Numbered from the stretch's first letter, positions 33,368 through 42,328 are shown. The stretch is DNA of 64,000 nucleotides from Pseudeuparius sepicola (GCA_963920635.1 OY987299.1:21716901-21780900), one strand, 5' to 3'. Made by a program: numbers and translations. Notes: generated from the letters alone by a model not told the origin.

Positions 33368-34220
33368 ATGCCATCAACAACGCAAGATCAATTATTTAAA
33401 ATGCAGCGTGCGAAGAAAGTCAGTGAGCTCGCTCGCGCTGTTAGAAAAAAGTATGTGGCACTCAAATTAGGTAAAATTGAAGAAGACGAATCGATTAAAA
33501 AAATGTTCACACCAGTTACGCAATCTCTGAGCAAAATCAAACTACCTAACTTCACAAAAAAATATAAAAAAGAAGAACCGGAAAGCCCACAGTTAAAAAA
33601 GGAGGCTGATTTTTTCGATTCAGATGTACAAAATAGTGAACCTGAAGATGTTTCCTATCCTAATATAGCAAAACAATATATACAAGACTACCATGATAAT
33701 TCAAAGAAAATTGATAAAGTATATGGCCCCGTTTATGACGCATCTCAATCAAAATTTTTGCTAGCCGGTAAAAATATTGATTTTGATAGTAGTGGAGATA
33801 TAATTGTTAAAGGAAAGAATTTTGAGGGAACATCAGGACTATACGATTTGATTTTTTTATACTGATCCAAAATACACAGACGAAGACTTTGCAAAATATA
33901 TCGATATTTTAAAATTAACTGGGGCACATCTTGATACCAGAGGCAAATTAAAAGGCTCAAAACTATCAAAATATTTTAAAATTATTAGGCCTATTTTCAA
34001 ACCAGGAAAATCTCCAGCTAAACCAAAAACACGTTCGGGTACTGGTATGCATTTAATTTACAATAAAAAACCAATCGAGTATATTTATTGGGATGATGTG
34101 AATGAATTAGTGGATAGATTAATGCTTCTTATTGCTTCTAAAAATGCTGGAAACACCTCTCACGATAATGAAATAACCGCTATAGAGACAGAATTAAAAG
34201 AGGCTCACATCATTTCTTAA
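33368..34220 (+). pseudogene. Polinton DUF8207-like protein, split by a one-base shift at a T7 run
   Basis: The frame starts MPSTTQDQLFKMQRAKKV and ends at a stop near 33865. The same protein resumes in another frame from about 33862 to the TAA at 34218-34220. The change of frame falls at seven T's (about 33847-33856). The N-terminal third is basic and coiled-coil-like (KKVSELARAVRKKY). The second half holds GSGLYDL-like and IYWDDVNELVDRLMLL blocks and a NEITAIETELKEAHII tail. That block order matches a protein family I know as DUF8207, common in insect Polintons, of unproven function (a virion protein is plausible). Total length about 283 codons. The break may be mutation or sequence error. 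Confidence 0.6.
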
Positions 34221-34256
34221 TATAAATACAAGCGCATTACAAGGTTATCACCAGTC
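34221..34256 (+). promoter_or_regulatory. TATA box and CAGTC initiator
   Basis: TATAAATA starts at 34221, directly after the preceding gene's stop. CCAGTC gives a start A at 34253, 32 bases on. The leader to the ATG at 34262 is nine bases. Confidence 0.7.
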
Positions 34257-34261
34257 ACAAC

Positions 34262-34567
34262 ATGAGTATTAATAAGTTTGGTCAGTATTCAAGAATTTAT
34301 TCACGGCCAAGTGTTCACACAGGCGGTTTAACTTTTACTCCTGAAGGTCATATAGATGCGAGAAATTTAAAAATCAGCAATCTTAAGGCTCCGAAAGTAT
34401 TAGGTGATGCAACTAACAAAAAATACGTCGATGATTCACTTTCTGAAATAAAAAAAGCCTTACAGTCACATATTGAAATTCAGGAAAAACAACTGCGTGA
34501 AATTTTGTATAGAATAAGGGTTTTGGAATATCAAAAACATAATGAAAGCAACGAAAACAAAGCATAG
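34262..34567 (+). CDS. Polinton small coiled-coil protein
   Basis: 101 residues. The N-terminal half is Ser/Arg/Gly-rich (YSRIYSRPSVHTGGLTFT) and leads into NLKISNLKAPKVLGDATNKK (about 36-55). The second half is a charged helix suited to a coiled coil (LSEIKKALQSHIEIQEKQLREILYRIRVLEYQ). The repeated-strand/GDATNKKYVD pattern before a helix is seen in trimeric fibre-type proteins, so a virion surface or fibre-like role is possible but unproven. Its last 26 bases overlap the integrase start in another frame, showing tight packing. Confidence 0.5.
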   Translation: MSINKFGQYSRIYSRPSVHTGGLTFTPEGHIDARNLKISNLKAPKVLGDATNKKYVDDSLSEIKKALQSHIEIQEKQLREILYRIRVLEYQKHNESNENKA

Positions 34568-35486
34568 TAAAGAAAAGATTCAAATTGTGAATGAATTACA
34601 CAGACGAGCATTGAAAAAATACCCTCGTCGTCGTACCATTATTAAAGGATTGGATGACCTCTGGCAGGTTGACCTCGCCCAGTTAGATCAATATACAGCT
34701 CACAATAACAAATTTAAGTTTATTCTTGTAGTAATTGACTGTTTTTCCAAGTACGTTTGGTGTGAAGCCCTTAAATCTAAGTCTGGTGAAGAAGTGACAA
34801 ATGCCTTTGATAAAATACTGAAAAACTCTCAACGACATCCACGAAACTTGCAAAGTGATCATGGAAAAGAATTCTACAACTCCCATTTTCAAAATCTCAT
34901 GAAAAAGTTTAAAATTAATCATTATAGTACCTTTAGCATAACAAAAGCTGCAATAGTGGAGAGGGTTATACGTACGTTAAAGGAACGATTATTTAAATAC
35001 TTTAGCCTAAATGGCACATATAAGTGGATTGATATATTATCTACAATTGTTGATAAATACAATAACAGAAGACATAGAACTACTGGAATGAGGCCAAAAG
35101 ATGTAAATAAAAGTAACGAGGCTGCTTTACTTAGAACCTTCAGCTATCCTACAGTTTTTAAAATATCAAAGTTCAAAAAGGGCGATATGGTTCGCATCAG
35201 CAAAGCCAAGCATGTTTTTGAGAAGGGCTACACTCCTAATTGGAGCACGGAATTATTTAAAATTGTTAAAATTAAAAAAACCACACCCATAACTTATTTG
35301 CTTGAAGATGTGCAGGGGAATCCGATAAAGGGCGGCTTTTACAGCGAGGAATTGCAAAAAGCAGCAAATCCAAATGTTTACCTTGTGGAGAAAGTTTTAA
35401 GAAGGAGGGGGGATAAAGTGTTGGTTCGCTGGTTGGGTTTCGATAAAACACATGACTCCTGGATAAGGGCCACAGATGTAGTTTGA
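34542..35486 (+). CDS. Polinton integrase (retroviral-type) with C-terminal chromodomain
   Basis: 314 residues. The rve-type catalytic core has D44 (WQVDLAQ), D106 (LQSDHGKEF) and E140 (IVERVIRTLKERL), so the DDE triad is complete. It is followed by YNNRRHRTTGMRP. After an SH3-like basic segment (KFKKGDMVRISK), the last ~35 residues (VEKVLRRRGDKVLVRWLGF..HDSWI) form a chromodomain, which in such enzymes can steer insertion toward marked chromatin. No HHCC zinc finger is evident at the N-terminus. It inserts the linear Polinton DNA and generates the 6-bp duplication seen here. The usual FNRT-like stretch after the catalytic E is VIRT. The frame is intact. Confidence 0.92.
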   Translation: MKATKTKHSKEKIQIVNELHRRALKKYPRRRTIIKGLDDLWQVDLAQLDQYTAHNNKFKFILVVIDCFSKYVWCEALKSKSGEEVTNAFDKILKNSQRHPRNLQSDHGKEFYNSHFQNLMKKFKINHYSTFSITKAAIVERVIRTLKERLFKYFSLNGTYKWIDILSTIVDKYNNRRHRTTGMRPKDVNKSNEAALLRTFSYPTVFKISKFKKGDMVRISKAKHVFEKGYTPNWSTELFKIVKIKKTTPITYLLEDVQGNPIKGGFYSEELQKAANPNVYLVEKVLRRRGDKVLVRWLGFDKTHDSWIRATDVV

Positions 35487-35490
35487 CACC

Positions 35491-36147
35491 ATGAGTGAAT
35501 CGGGGTACAGCACTAGCAGTGAAAATAACGAGGTCAATCGTATTTTGAATGGTTATGATGAAGCGGTCCACAATGAAAAGCAGCTGTTGCTAAGTACACA
35601 ATTTGTGCTCAAGCCGGAAAATCTGTATGTGATAAACTGTGGACTCAGCCCCCTACGATTCTTCAAACCAGCAGTGCAAATTATAAACCTACTGGATCCG
35701 TCAAATCCTATATCCATGGACCGTTTTGAATGGTTCCAGTTAACAGTGGAATTCAACAAAATCCTTGAAAAATTGGGTGAAGATGTTGCAATACCACCAA
35801 AAGAATTCAGCTCCAATTTGAAATTGAGCGTGTACCCAGGTGTCAACTATTTGATGATTGTGCTTTCTAAAGATGATATTCATTTTTATTTCACTGCTAA
35901 CGATGTAATGCAATTGCTTACAATTGATTGTAAAATAACCTCAAAAATTAATTTAATATTAAAATATAACTTATTGGATTTTTATTATAATATGTTAGAT
36001 GAAGTGAATGATTTGTTATTAAAATATAACTATAATATAAATGCTATAGATATTATAAAATCACTATGTACTGTATCAGATAATATTAATGCATACTGTA
36101 TTTTTGAGCTTCTCTCATTCAACGAGGAGTTTGTATTATTTGTATAG
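35491..36147 (+). CDS. Polinton protein of unknown function
   Basis: A 218-residue frame starting MSESGYSTSSENNEVNRI, four bases after the integrase stop. The first ~45 residues are polar. A mixed alpha/beta region follows (LKPENLYVINCGLSPLRFFK, SNLKLSVYPGVNYLMIVL), then a very AT-rich, Asn/Ile/Leu-rich helical tail (INLILKYNLLDFYYNMLDEV). No motif I can name. Its position behind the integrase on the same strand suggests co-expression. It ends just before a convergent pair of small zinc-binding genes. Confidence 0.55.
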   Translation: MSESGYSTSSENNEVNRILNGYDEAVHNEKQLLLSTQFVLKPENLYVINCGLSPLRFFKPAVQIINLLDPSNPISMDRFEWFQLTVEFNKILEKLGEDVAIPPKEFSSNLKLSVYPGVNYLMIVLSKDDIHFYFTANDVMQLLTIDCKITSKINLILKYNLLDFYYNMLDEVNDLLLKYNYNINAIDIIKSLCTVSDNINAYCIFELLSFNEEFVLFV

Positions 36148-36211
36148 GAGGAGGTTTTATTAAATAAAAAACACAAACATAATAAATCTTTTATTTATTG
36201 CCCTAATACAT

Positions 36212-36355
36212 TTATTTAGGACTAAAATAATGTGAAGGAATGTGTTTTGTCACATCTTTGAATAAGTTCTTGGTGCTACATGGAATACATGAAGTATTGG
36301 GTGTATCAGTTGCGCCACCGCATGTTGTACATTTATATTTTATTGACACAGGCAT
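36212..36355 (-). CDS. Small zinc-ribbon-like protein (47 aa)
   Basis: The ATG at 36355 begins MPVSIKYKCTTCGG, and a second CxxC pair follows (TSCIPC), giving C-x2-C-x11-C-x2-C, a minimal zinc ribbon. The tail is basic and His-containing (TKHIPSHYFSPK). The frame is open a little further upstream but without another ATG. It lies just downstream of the CHHC-finger gene on the same strand and could be its downstream cistron or a 3' exon. Function unknown. Confidence 0.4.
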   Translation of the reverse strand: MPVSIKYKCTTCGGATDTPNTSCIPCSTKNLFKDVTKHIPSHYFSPK

Positions 36356-36427
36356 GGTGTTGTATTCAGTTGGAACTTGTGTTAATAAAGTTATCAAATA
36401 TTGGAACTTGTTTTATATTCACACAAA

Positions 36428-36646
36428 TTACTCTGGCCTAATCCGAGGTGGATTCCTGAAGGTGAATAATTCTTCTTCTTTATTAATTCGTTCGAAATAC
36501 TCTTGCCAGTTGACCTCGGGAACATGATTCAACTGCCTCCGACATTTCAACAAGTGCATCCGTAGGCGTGACTTCTTAATTTTATGACTGTTGACATATG
36601 GACAGGAAACCAGTCCCTGTTGGTCTGCTAGCTGTTGGTTGAACAT
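36428..36646 (-). CDS. CHHC zinc-finger protein of the Gtsf1/U11-48K type
   Basis: A 72-residue protein starting MFNQQLADQQGLVSCPY. It carries one finger with C15, H21, H31 and C35, i.e. C-x5-H-x9-H-x3-C, within CPY..SHKI..SRL..HL.KC. This is the exact spacing of the CHHC zinc fingers of U11-48K, TRM13 and gametocyte-specific factor 1 (Gtsf1/Asterix). Gtsf1 proteins have two such fingers and help Piwi-type silencing; here only one is present, followed by a charged helix (NWQEYFERINKEEEL) and a PRIRPE end. In a transposon it may bind RNA or a silencing factor. A TATATATAG sits about 45-50 bp upstream. The family assignment is solid on spacing; the role is inference. Confidence 0.7.
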   Translation of the reverse strand: MFNQQLADQQGLVSCPYVNSHKIKKSRLRMHLLKCRRQLNHVPEVNWQEYFERINKEEELFTFRNPPRIRPE

Positions 36647-36689
36647 GTTGACTTTGGATAATGTTGTAAAGACTGTTAGGTTTCTCTGC

Positions 36690-36697
36690 TATATATA
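36690..36697 (-). promoter_or_regulatory. TATA box of the CHHC-finger gene
   Basis: On the minus strand GAGTATATATAGCAG precedes the ATG at 36646 by about 50 bases, with an AACAGTC initiator-like sequence at about 36671-36677. The 23-base spacing between them is shorter than usual. Confidence 0.4.
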
Positions 36698-36784
36698 CTC
36701 TGCAAGTTGTGGGAGGTATGACTAATCTATTAGCAGGGAGGGATTAAATGAAACAATTATTGTTTCTTAGCTATATACAATAGC

Positions 36785-39700
36785 TTAGTTCTCGATTTGT
36801 GGAATACTGTAGTGTCCCCACGGTAAAGTGACAACATTATTAACTAAGTATCGCTTATCATCGAAAGGGCTGAGTGCAATTTTTGTTTGTTTAATACTGA
36901 AAACATTATGAGCAAATGAACGAATAGTGCATTGAGTAGCGGTTTTTTGCTTTTTCTTAAATAAGCAATTTGCATAATCATCGAAAGTTAAATAATTCTT
37001 AACAACACCATACTTAATCCCCTTTGATTTTTTAATACATTGCTCGCCTTCAATCAGAAACGTGTACATTTTTGACCTAAGGCCAACAAAATGAGTCATT
37101 ATTTTTCCATTAAGTTCATCTTTCATAAGACCTGGTACTTTTTTATTTACAAGCGGTATATTATACTGATTATCAACCGAATAGTCGCTGGTATCGAAAC
37201 GATACAAGTCTCGCTTTATGACTTCATCATACACATCATCACATTTTATTTCATAAAGTAAGCTATCCGTATCCGTATAAAGTAGTTTACATTGGTCAGT
37301 TGAATATTTTTGCAACATGTAATCATAATGAAAATTATAAACACACGTCTTTGAGATATCGAGTATAGCCATCCCGATGTACAGGGGCTTTGTAAAAACG
37401 ATTTCAGTTTTATTCAGTTCAATTGCAACTAAATCTGTATCAAAAATTAATCGGCTGTTAAAAGCCGGGCTAGCAATTAAATTCTTAGCTCCATACCTAC
37501 CTTCCCATTTCCTAACTAATTTTACATTTCTATGTTTGCGAATATTTTCCATGGTCTTACCGTATACAGCATTAACCATCAATTTAATTACTGTTTTTTC
37601 AAAATTAAACTTAGCTTTTGTCCTAAATTCTGTATTAAATTTAATGTAGGGAGCTAGCCAGGCTGACTGACTAAATTTTAAAACCCTATGAATTTTTTTT
37701 AAAGTTAAACCGTGACTTAACGCTTGTTTAAGAGCCCTGTAGTGTACAACATACTTTTCTTTTGAATTGAGAGTTGTCATAAGTTTGGGAAGTTTAGAAT
37801 TTGGTGGTTTAGAATGTTCTGCGCAAAACGGTAGGTCTTTATGGGGGTCATGTAAATTTTCCGGATAGTCTAAATCGACTTCTAAAACGTATCCTTCTGG
37901 ACCGTTATCCGGAATATTCATCACGTTAATGTTTGTATCAACCCATTGGAAGTTACCGTAAGGAAGAGATTCCCCCATTGCCCACCCGTATAAATTGTTC
38001 ACATCCAGATAAAGTAAGTATTTGGAAGGATTGTTATTATCATAATTTTTCATGTATTTGTTGTTTGCTTCAGAATATCTATTACAACATTGGCTTATCC
38101 CCCCTCTCACTCCTTTCTCAAAAAACATTAATATATCAATATCTTGAAAGGTTTCTAATCGACACCCAGTATATTTAAGCATACAGTCCCAAGTATATCC
38201 CGGTAAAGTGTAGTACCAAGCCGGATCCAAGCCATAATTCTTTATACAAGTTTTCCTAAAGTTCTGAAAGATATCGGTAAGTATCATAATGTCCGTCTTG
38301 AGATATAGGTCACTATATTCACCTAAACTTTGAATATTAAATTTATCCCAAACTAACTGGGCATGTCTGTAATCGCTTTGACTAATGTGAGTATCATTTA
38401 ACTTGCTATAGAATTGCTCGACTGGTGGTAAACACTTTTCATTAAGTTTATTTATGTCATCGATATAATCATAACAAAATACCCCCTTTTTGGTTAACAG
38501 ATCTAGATTGTTCGAAGATACGTCACTAAATTCCTTTTGGGTATTAATAAAGTCCCCTTTATTGAGAGACGATGCTAATGTATCCAAAGAGAAGCCTAAA
38601 AATTTAAAGGAGTCGATGAATCTAAATTTAACTTCAGTATCGGTATCAGAAACTGTAAAACTAATATATTTTTCCTTGTTTATTGGAAGCAATGTCACAT
38701 TATGCTTTTTAGCAAGATCTCTTATAATAAAATGACTGTCGTACCCACTAAAGTTATGAAATACTATGGGTACTACAAAGGAGTTTCTGTAATTTAAGTT
38801 ACACGCTTGGTGGGCGTATCCGCGAAAACGTGATGTCATATGATCATGGTCACGTACTATTATATCGTTGGAATTAAACGGTTTTTCACATATGTGACAC
38901 GTAGCACTTGCATTTTTTAAACTTATAGATTCACTCATTGGCTCATTATTTTTTAACTTTGAAGCAACAGAGAGTGCTATATTTTCCATTTCATTTGCAA
39001 ACCAAGTCATGCAATCAATACCACGATAACTCTTATAAAAAGATAATGTATCGTCATAATCACATTTAAAATAGTAGCCTGCGCTAAAAGCTTCATGTTT
39101 CTGATATTTAGCAGTATTTAAACACTGTGATTCATCATAAGGTTTTAGAATTGATTCAAAATCAGCATAAATAATAAATGGTACTTTTTCCTTATGGATA
39201 TAATTTTTAAATTCAATATACTTATTTTTCGGAAATGATACTTTGCAGTTGTTTATGTCTTGACAATATTCAATGTGTTCATTTAATTTTTCTTGAGATG
39301 AGTAATAATTTAAGCATCTATCACAAACAAACATCCTACCTTTATGTTTATTAGTTTGGGATGCTATTAATCTCGATAAATTTTTAACCCAACAGTAATG
39401 ATAATTGATTTCGGTTGATGATTCATCGATAGGGAGAGCTTCATGCTCACCGACTTTTGGAAAATATGTATCCTGAACTAGAAGTAAATTAGCATGTTTT
39501 TCCATTTTGCTTTTAGTTAAGCGAGCCGGAGAAGTTCTAAAAGAGCTTGATTTGTCTTCATTTGACACTAACTCTAGAACATACACATTTACCGATATAT
39601 TATTCAGTTTTTCGAATTTTGCTATTTGGCTTAGAGTTACAGGAAATTCAAGGCCATCTAGGTTTAAAACGGTTGAAGGGTGGGGATATGAGGTTGTACG

Positions 39701-40507
39701 GTATGGTTTTCCAACGGGTGGATATAGAGCTGATACAACACTCCAAACAAAACAAAGATTATCATCATTTTGAATGTTAATACAAGCGTGTTTAGATTGT
39801 ATTGATCCCGGGAGGTTTATGTAAGATCTACCACCGTTTCCCATTTCTACCTTGTTTATATTAACTTCCAAACTTAAGATTCTGTGAAGAGTCCAACCGG
39901 ACTCCTGATGTTCGAAGGACTCAATGGCAGCTAAAATTTTTTCAATAATATTGCTTTCAAACCATTGTTTTAACTGTGTTCCTTGATCGATTATTTCATT
40001 GTTTGTATTAAAATACTTATTCTCAAGTATCTCCTGATCTCCAGACTTTTTAATAAATTCCCCACAAAAGACAGCATTTACTTTAATTATATTGAATGAT
40101 CTTAAGATCCTATTAATGCGAGTCTTAAAAACAAAAAACGCGTCTTTAAAAAACTGCAGAATATCTATGTGCTTTAAATTAATTATAACACCCGTGCGTA
40201 TACGATTATTAAAAATTGATTTTATATCCTCCCACTTTATCCTATCACTTCTACTTTCCCGCTTACGTTGACCTGTTCCAACGTGTTGTAATTTTTTTAA
40301 GTACACTTTAAATCGTTTAAAATGACTCAAGTTCGTTTGCAATTTAATCCGAGTGCCATGATTACAGTCAGCCTTTTTCAATGCTTTATGAACTAACCGG
40401 ATGTTTACATTTATTATTTGTTTCCAATGCTCTAAAGTAGCGTCATCAGAATTATTAATAAGCGTAAACACTTTTTCAAGCGTTTTAATAATGTCATCAC
40501 TTACCAT
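36785..40507 (-). CDS. Protein-primed family-B DNA polymerase (Polinton pPolB)
   Basis: 1,240 residues, uninterrupted. The exonuclease motifs are IIYADFES (about 445), FHNFSGYDS (about 586) and YLKTDIMILTD (about 732). The polymerase motifs are YLDVNNLYGWAMG (about 836, motif A), KLMVNAVYGKTMEN (about 981, motif B), YTDTDSLLYE (about 1077, motif C) and KKSKGIKYG (about 1160). Before ExoI lies a C2H2-like CDRCLNYYSS..HIEYC finger (about 394). Between ExoI and ExoII there is an HNH/endonuclease-VII-like CHICEKPF..RDHDHMTSRFRG..HQACN block (about 536-570). These are the hallmarks of DNA_pol_B_2 of Polintons, which copies the linear element from a terminal protein. The ~380-residue N-terminal extension may include the terminal-protein function. 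All catalytic residues I can check are present. Confidence 0.95.
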   Translation of the reverse strand: MVSDDIIKTLEKVFTLINNSDDATLEHWKQIINVNIRLVHKALKKADCNHGTRIKLQTNLSHFKRFKVYLKKLQHVGTGQRKRESRSDRIKWEDIKSIFNNRIRTGVIINLKHIDILQFFKDAFFVFKTRINRILRSFNIIKVNAVFCGEFIKKSGDQEILENKYFNTNNEIIDQGTQLKQWFESNIIEKILAAIESFEHQESGWTLHRILSLEVNINKVEMGNGGRSYINLPGSIQSKHACINIQNDDNLCFVWSVVSALYPPVGKPYRTTSYPHPSTVLNLDGLEFPVTLSQIAKFEKLNNISVNVYVLELVSNEDKSSSFRTSPARLTKSKMEKHANLLLVQDTYFPKVGEHEALPIDESSTEINYHYCWVKNLSRLIASQTNKHKGRMFVCDRCLNYYSSQEKLNEHIEYCQDINNCKVSFPKNKYIEFKNYIHKEKVPFIIYADFESILKPYDESQCLNTAKYQKHEAFSAGYYFKCDYDDTLSFYKSYRGIDCMTWFANEMENIALSVASKLKNNEPMSESISLKNASATCHICEKPFNSNDIIVRDHDHMTSRFRGYAHQACNLNYRNSFVVPIVFHNFSGYDSHFIIRDLAKKHNVTLLPINKEKYISFTVSDTDTEVKFRFIDSFKFLGFSLDTLASSLNKGDFINTQKEFSDVSSNNLDLLTKKGVFCYDYIDDINKLNEKCLPPVEQFYSKLNDTHISQSDYRHAQLVWDKFNIQSLGEYSDLYLKTDIMILTDIFQNFRKTCIKNYGLDPAWYYTLPGYTWDCMLKYTGCRLETFQDIDILMFFEKGVRGGISQCCNRYSEANNKYMKNYDNNNPSKYLLYLDVNNLYGWAMGESLPYGNFQWVDTNINVMNIPDNGPEGYVLEVDLDYPENLHDPHKDLPFCAEHSKPPNSKLPKLMTTLNSKEKYVVHYRALKQALSHGLTLKKIHRVLKFSQSAWLAPYIKFNTEFRTKAKFNFEKTVIKLMVNAVYGKTMENIRKHRNVKLVRKWEGRYGAKNLIASPAFNSRLIFDTDLVAIELNKTEIVFTKPLYIGMAILDISKTCVYNFHYDYMLQKYSTDQCKLLYTDTDSLLYEIKCDDVYDEVIKRDLYRFDTSDYSVDNQYNIPLVNKKVPGLMKDELNGKIMTHFVGLRSKMYTFLIEGEQCIKKSKGIKYGVVKNYLTFDDYANCLFKKKQKTATQCTIRSFAHNVFSIKQTKIALSPFDDKRYLVNNVVTLPWGHYSIPQIEN

Positions 40508-40661
40508 CCCGATTTCATTTTAAGATGTGTGAGTATTAAAAAGCAATGAGACAAAACCGAGAAGGTTATAACTTAAATAGTAAAGTTTCCCCCACTCTTT
40601 TATTCAAGTTGAAATACATTAACGAGTTCATTTATTTCTCCAGTGAGTTTTGCGCCTTGAA
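40508..40661. promoter_or_regulatory. Divergent intergenic region between polymerase and a small gene
   Basis: This 154-bp gap must contain both promoters. Neither has a clean TATA/CAGT pair. A minus-strand ATG at 40518, out of frame with the polymerase, precedes its start. Confidence 0.4.
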
Positions 40662-40973
40662 ATGGAGACGTTCTTTAATCAACTAAATCAGAAATCGTTG
40701 ATTAAACCATTCATGAAGGCTCGACGTATAGAAATTGGATGCGAGCTTCAAGTATTATCGTTTAGAAGAGTTTGCACACAGTATACAGAAAGAGTTTCTG
40801 TGGAATTTTTTACATTTTACACTGTGCTACCGCAAAGGTTTACAGACAAATTCACTACGCAGCGAATTATAGAAATAAATAGGGAAATTGAGCGTGCACA
40901 GAAGGTGTTTTTAATAAGCCTTGGGTCAACAGAAGGAAGAACCACGAATTTTGAATTTTCCCTGGAAGAATGA
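40662..40973 (+). CDS. Small predicted OB-fold-like protein (103 aa)
   Basis: Begins METFFNQLNQKSLIKPF. The core RIEIGCELQVLSFRRVCTQY then TERVSVEF, followed by VLPQRF, parallels the terminal-repeat protein (G..MKILSGKVVQTTFGETILLEL..FLPNRV): a strand pair, T-x-[YF]-x-E, an acidic strand end and LP-x-R. The C-terminal half has a helix (TTQRIIEINREIERAQKVF) and LGSTEGRTTNFEF. I read both as diverged copies of one nucleic-acid-binding fold. Adjacent and divergent to the polymerase, it could be its single-strand-binding partner. It overlaps the next small gene by four bases (ATGA). Confidence 0.55.
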   Translation: METFFNQLNQKSLIKPFMKARRIEIGCELQVLSFRRVCTQYTERVSVEFFTFYTVLPQRFTDKFTTQRIIEINREIERAQKVFLISLGSTEGRTTNFEFSLEE

Positions 40974-41131
40974 AAACTTCCGAGATTAGACTGCTGAGTA
41001 TGTACAATCGAAGGAAACTTCAAATGTATTTGAAATCTATAGATGATTTAAAGCATGAAATTAAAATGTATGAGATAAATAAGAAAATTACTAATATTAA
41101 TTTGAATTTAATAAAAACTATTAAAAAGTAA
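40970..41131 (+). CDS. Very small helical protein (53 aa)
   Basis: The ATG at 40970 overlaps the stop of the preceding gene (ATGA), an arrangement that suggests stop-restart translation or a shared transcript. It starts MKTSEIRLLSMYNRRKLQMY and is highly charged with heptad-like spacing, ending in Asn/Ile/Lys-rich NINLNLIKTIKK. No motif is recognised. The overlap and its position inside a compact element argue that it is real. Confidence 0.4.
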   Translation: MKTSEIRLLSMYNRRKLQMYLKSIDDLKHEIKMYEINKKITNINLNLIKTIKK

Positions 41132-41406
41132 GTGTTGTTTTTTTTTCACCTGTTTCATGTATAAAGAAAATGAAAGTGTATACTTGCCTTTTCTTTTCTT
41201 ATCACTTCCTTTCAGATAGTATCAATATTTCAAAATATTGTCGTTTTTTTGCTTAGACACTGATCACTTGAATTCTTTTTTAATGAGATTTAAGTTTCAA
41301 AATGTGTGTTTTAGGTTAAGAAATGATGATCAAATTGGTAAATTATATGTATATTAAAATTTAACTATAATACAATAATAAAATAATATATACAAGTAAA
41401 AACACA

Positions 41407-42282
41407 TTACATTTCAAAAAATTCTTGAAATTTAGTCATGAGACTGTTGGTTTCATCTTCTTCTCTCGTAAGTCTCTCCATATCCTGTAGGAATTTCTTC
41501 TTCCTGGCTTCAAGCTTGGTAAGTTGCTCCCGGATGGAATTAATCTGTGCTTTTATATCACCAAGCTTCCTTTTGCAAAATACGTTCGCTTGTCCTTTTA
41601 CCTTATGGAGATAGGACGTTGGAGTTTGCCCCCGGATTTGTTGGAGGTTGAAAAACTCCTCGTTTCCTCCTACGGTTGCGTCACTGATGACGCTTATGTT
41701 GTCGTCTTCCTCTCTTGTTGATCGCAACATATTTTTCCCCTTGCCTTTGCCGCCCCTTCTTGCTGGTGTTGATGGGGTTGGTTGAGGTTCGGGTTGAGGT
41801 TCGGGTTGCGTCGTTTGTTGCCCTCCTCCAAGGAAGGTGAATAAGTCAACCCCCCCAACATTATTTTGGTTCAAGGGCTGTAACAAAGAGAAAAATCATT
41901 ATTATGAGTATATTTTGTTTGATTTTTCAAACTTTTTAATTATTTCACATCTCATATTCCAAATAACCAATAACAAATCACTTCAACTAAATGAGACATA
42001 GAATAATTAAAAAATTACTTAAACCAAATGAGAAAACCATCACAATAATTAAAAATCTTGAATTTGAGTGGAAAATATCCGATTTTTGGAACTTTTTTTA
42101 AGACATCTTGAAGTAACTGATATTTTGGTTGATATAAGCTTTTACTATAAACGTAGATATTCTCAAACTTCAGACCATTCTTGTTAAATATTAAGCTTAA
42201 AAAGCACAACAATCACTTCAATGAGATGTAAACTTACCGTTATGATAATGTCTTGAAGTATATTAGCCCCACTGCACTGCAT
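41407..42282 (-). CDS. Spliced coiled-coil protein (two exons, ~171 aa)
   Basis: Exon 1 (42282-42238) encodes 15 residues, MQCSGANILQDIIIT, ending ACG|GTAAGT. Exon 2 (41877-41407) follows TTTGTTACAG and continues in phase 0 as PLNQNNVGGVDLF. Exon 2 alone has no ATG at its start, which supports splicing. The protein has a flexible PEPQ-repeat linker (about residues 40-52), a basic RRGGKGKGK patch and a C-terminal coiled coil (KAQINSIREQLTKLEARKKKF). A good promoter (TATATATA and TTCAGTT) precedes exon 1. Function unknown; a scaffold or minor virion protein is possible. The intron carries a fragment of the packaging ATPase gene. Confidence 0.6.
42066..42205 (-). pseudogene. Internal duplicate of a packaging ATPase fragment
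   Basis: About 140 bp match 32811-32940 with only a handful of differences, in the reverse direction. Translated on the minus strand it gives the ATPase block FNKNGLKFENIYVYSKSLYQ and the adjacent KKVPKIGYFP. It lies within the intron of the coiled-coil gene. No start, P-loop or Walker B is included, so it is not a functional enzyme. Confidence 0.85.
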
Positions 42283-42328
42283 GATGTCAAGTTTCTTCAA
42301 AAATTACTAAAATGATAAGTCACAGAAC

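Noticed and set aside
33847..33856. U UUU UUA slippery heptamer at the break of the DUF8207-like gene as a programmed -1 site
   Set aside because: A -1 shift leads to a stop within about 18 codons. The real continuation needs +1/-2, so this is better explained by a one-base insertion.
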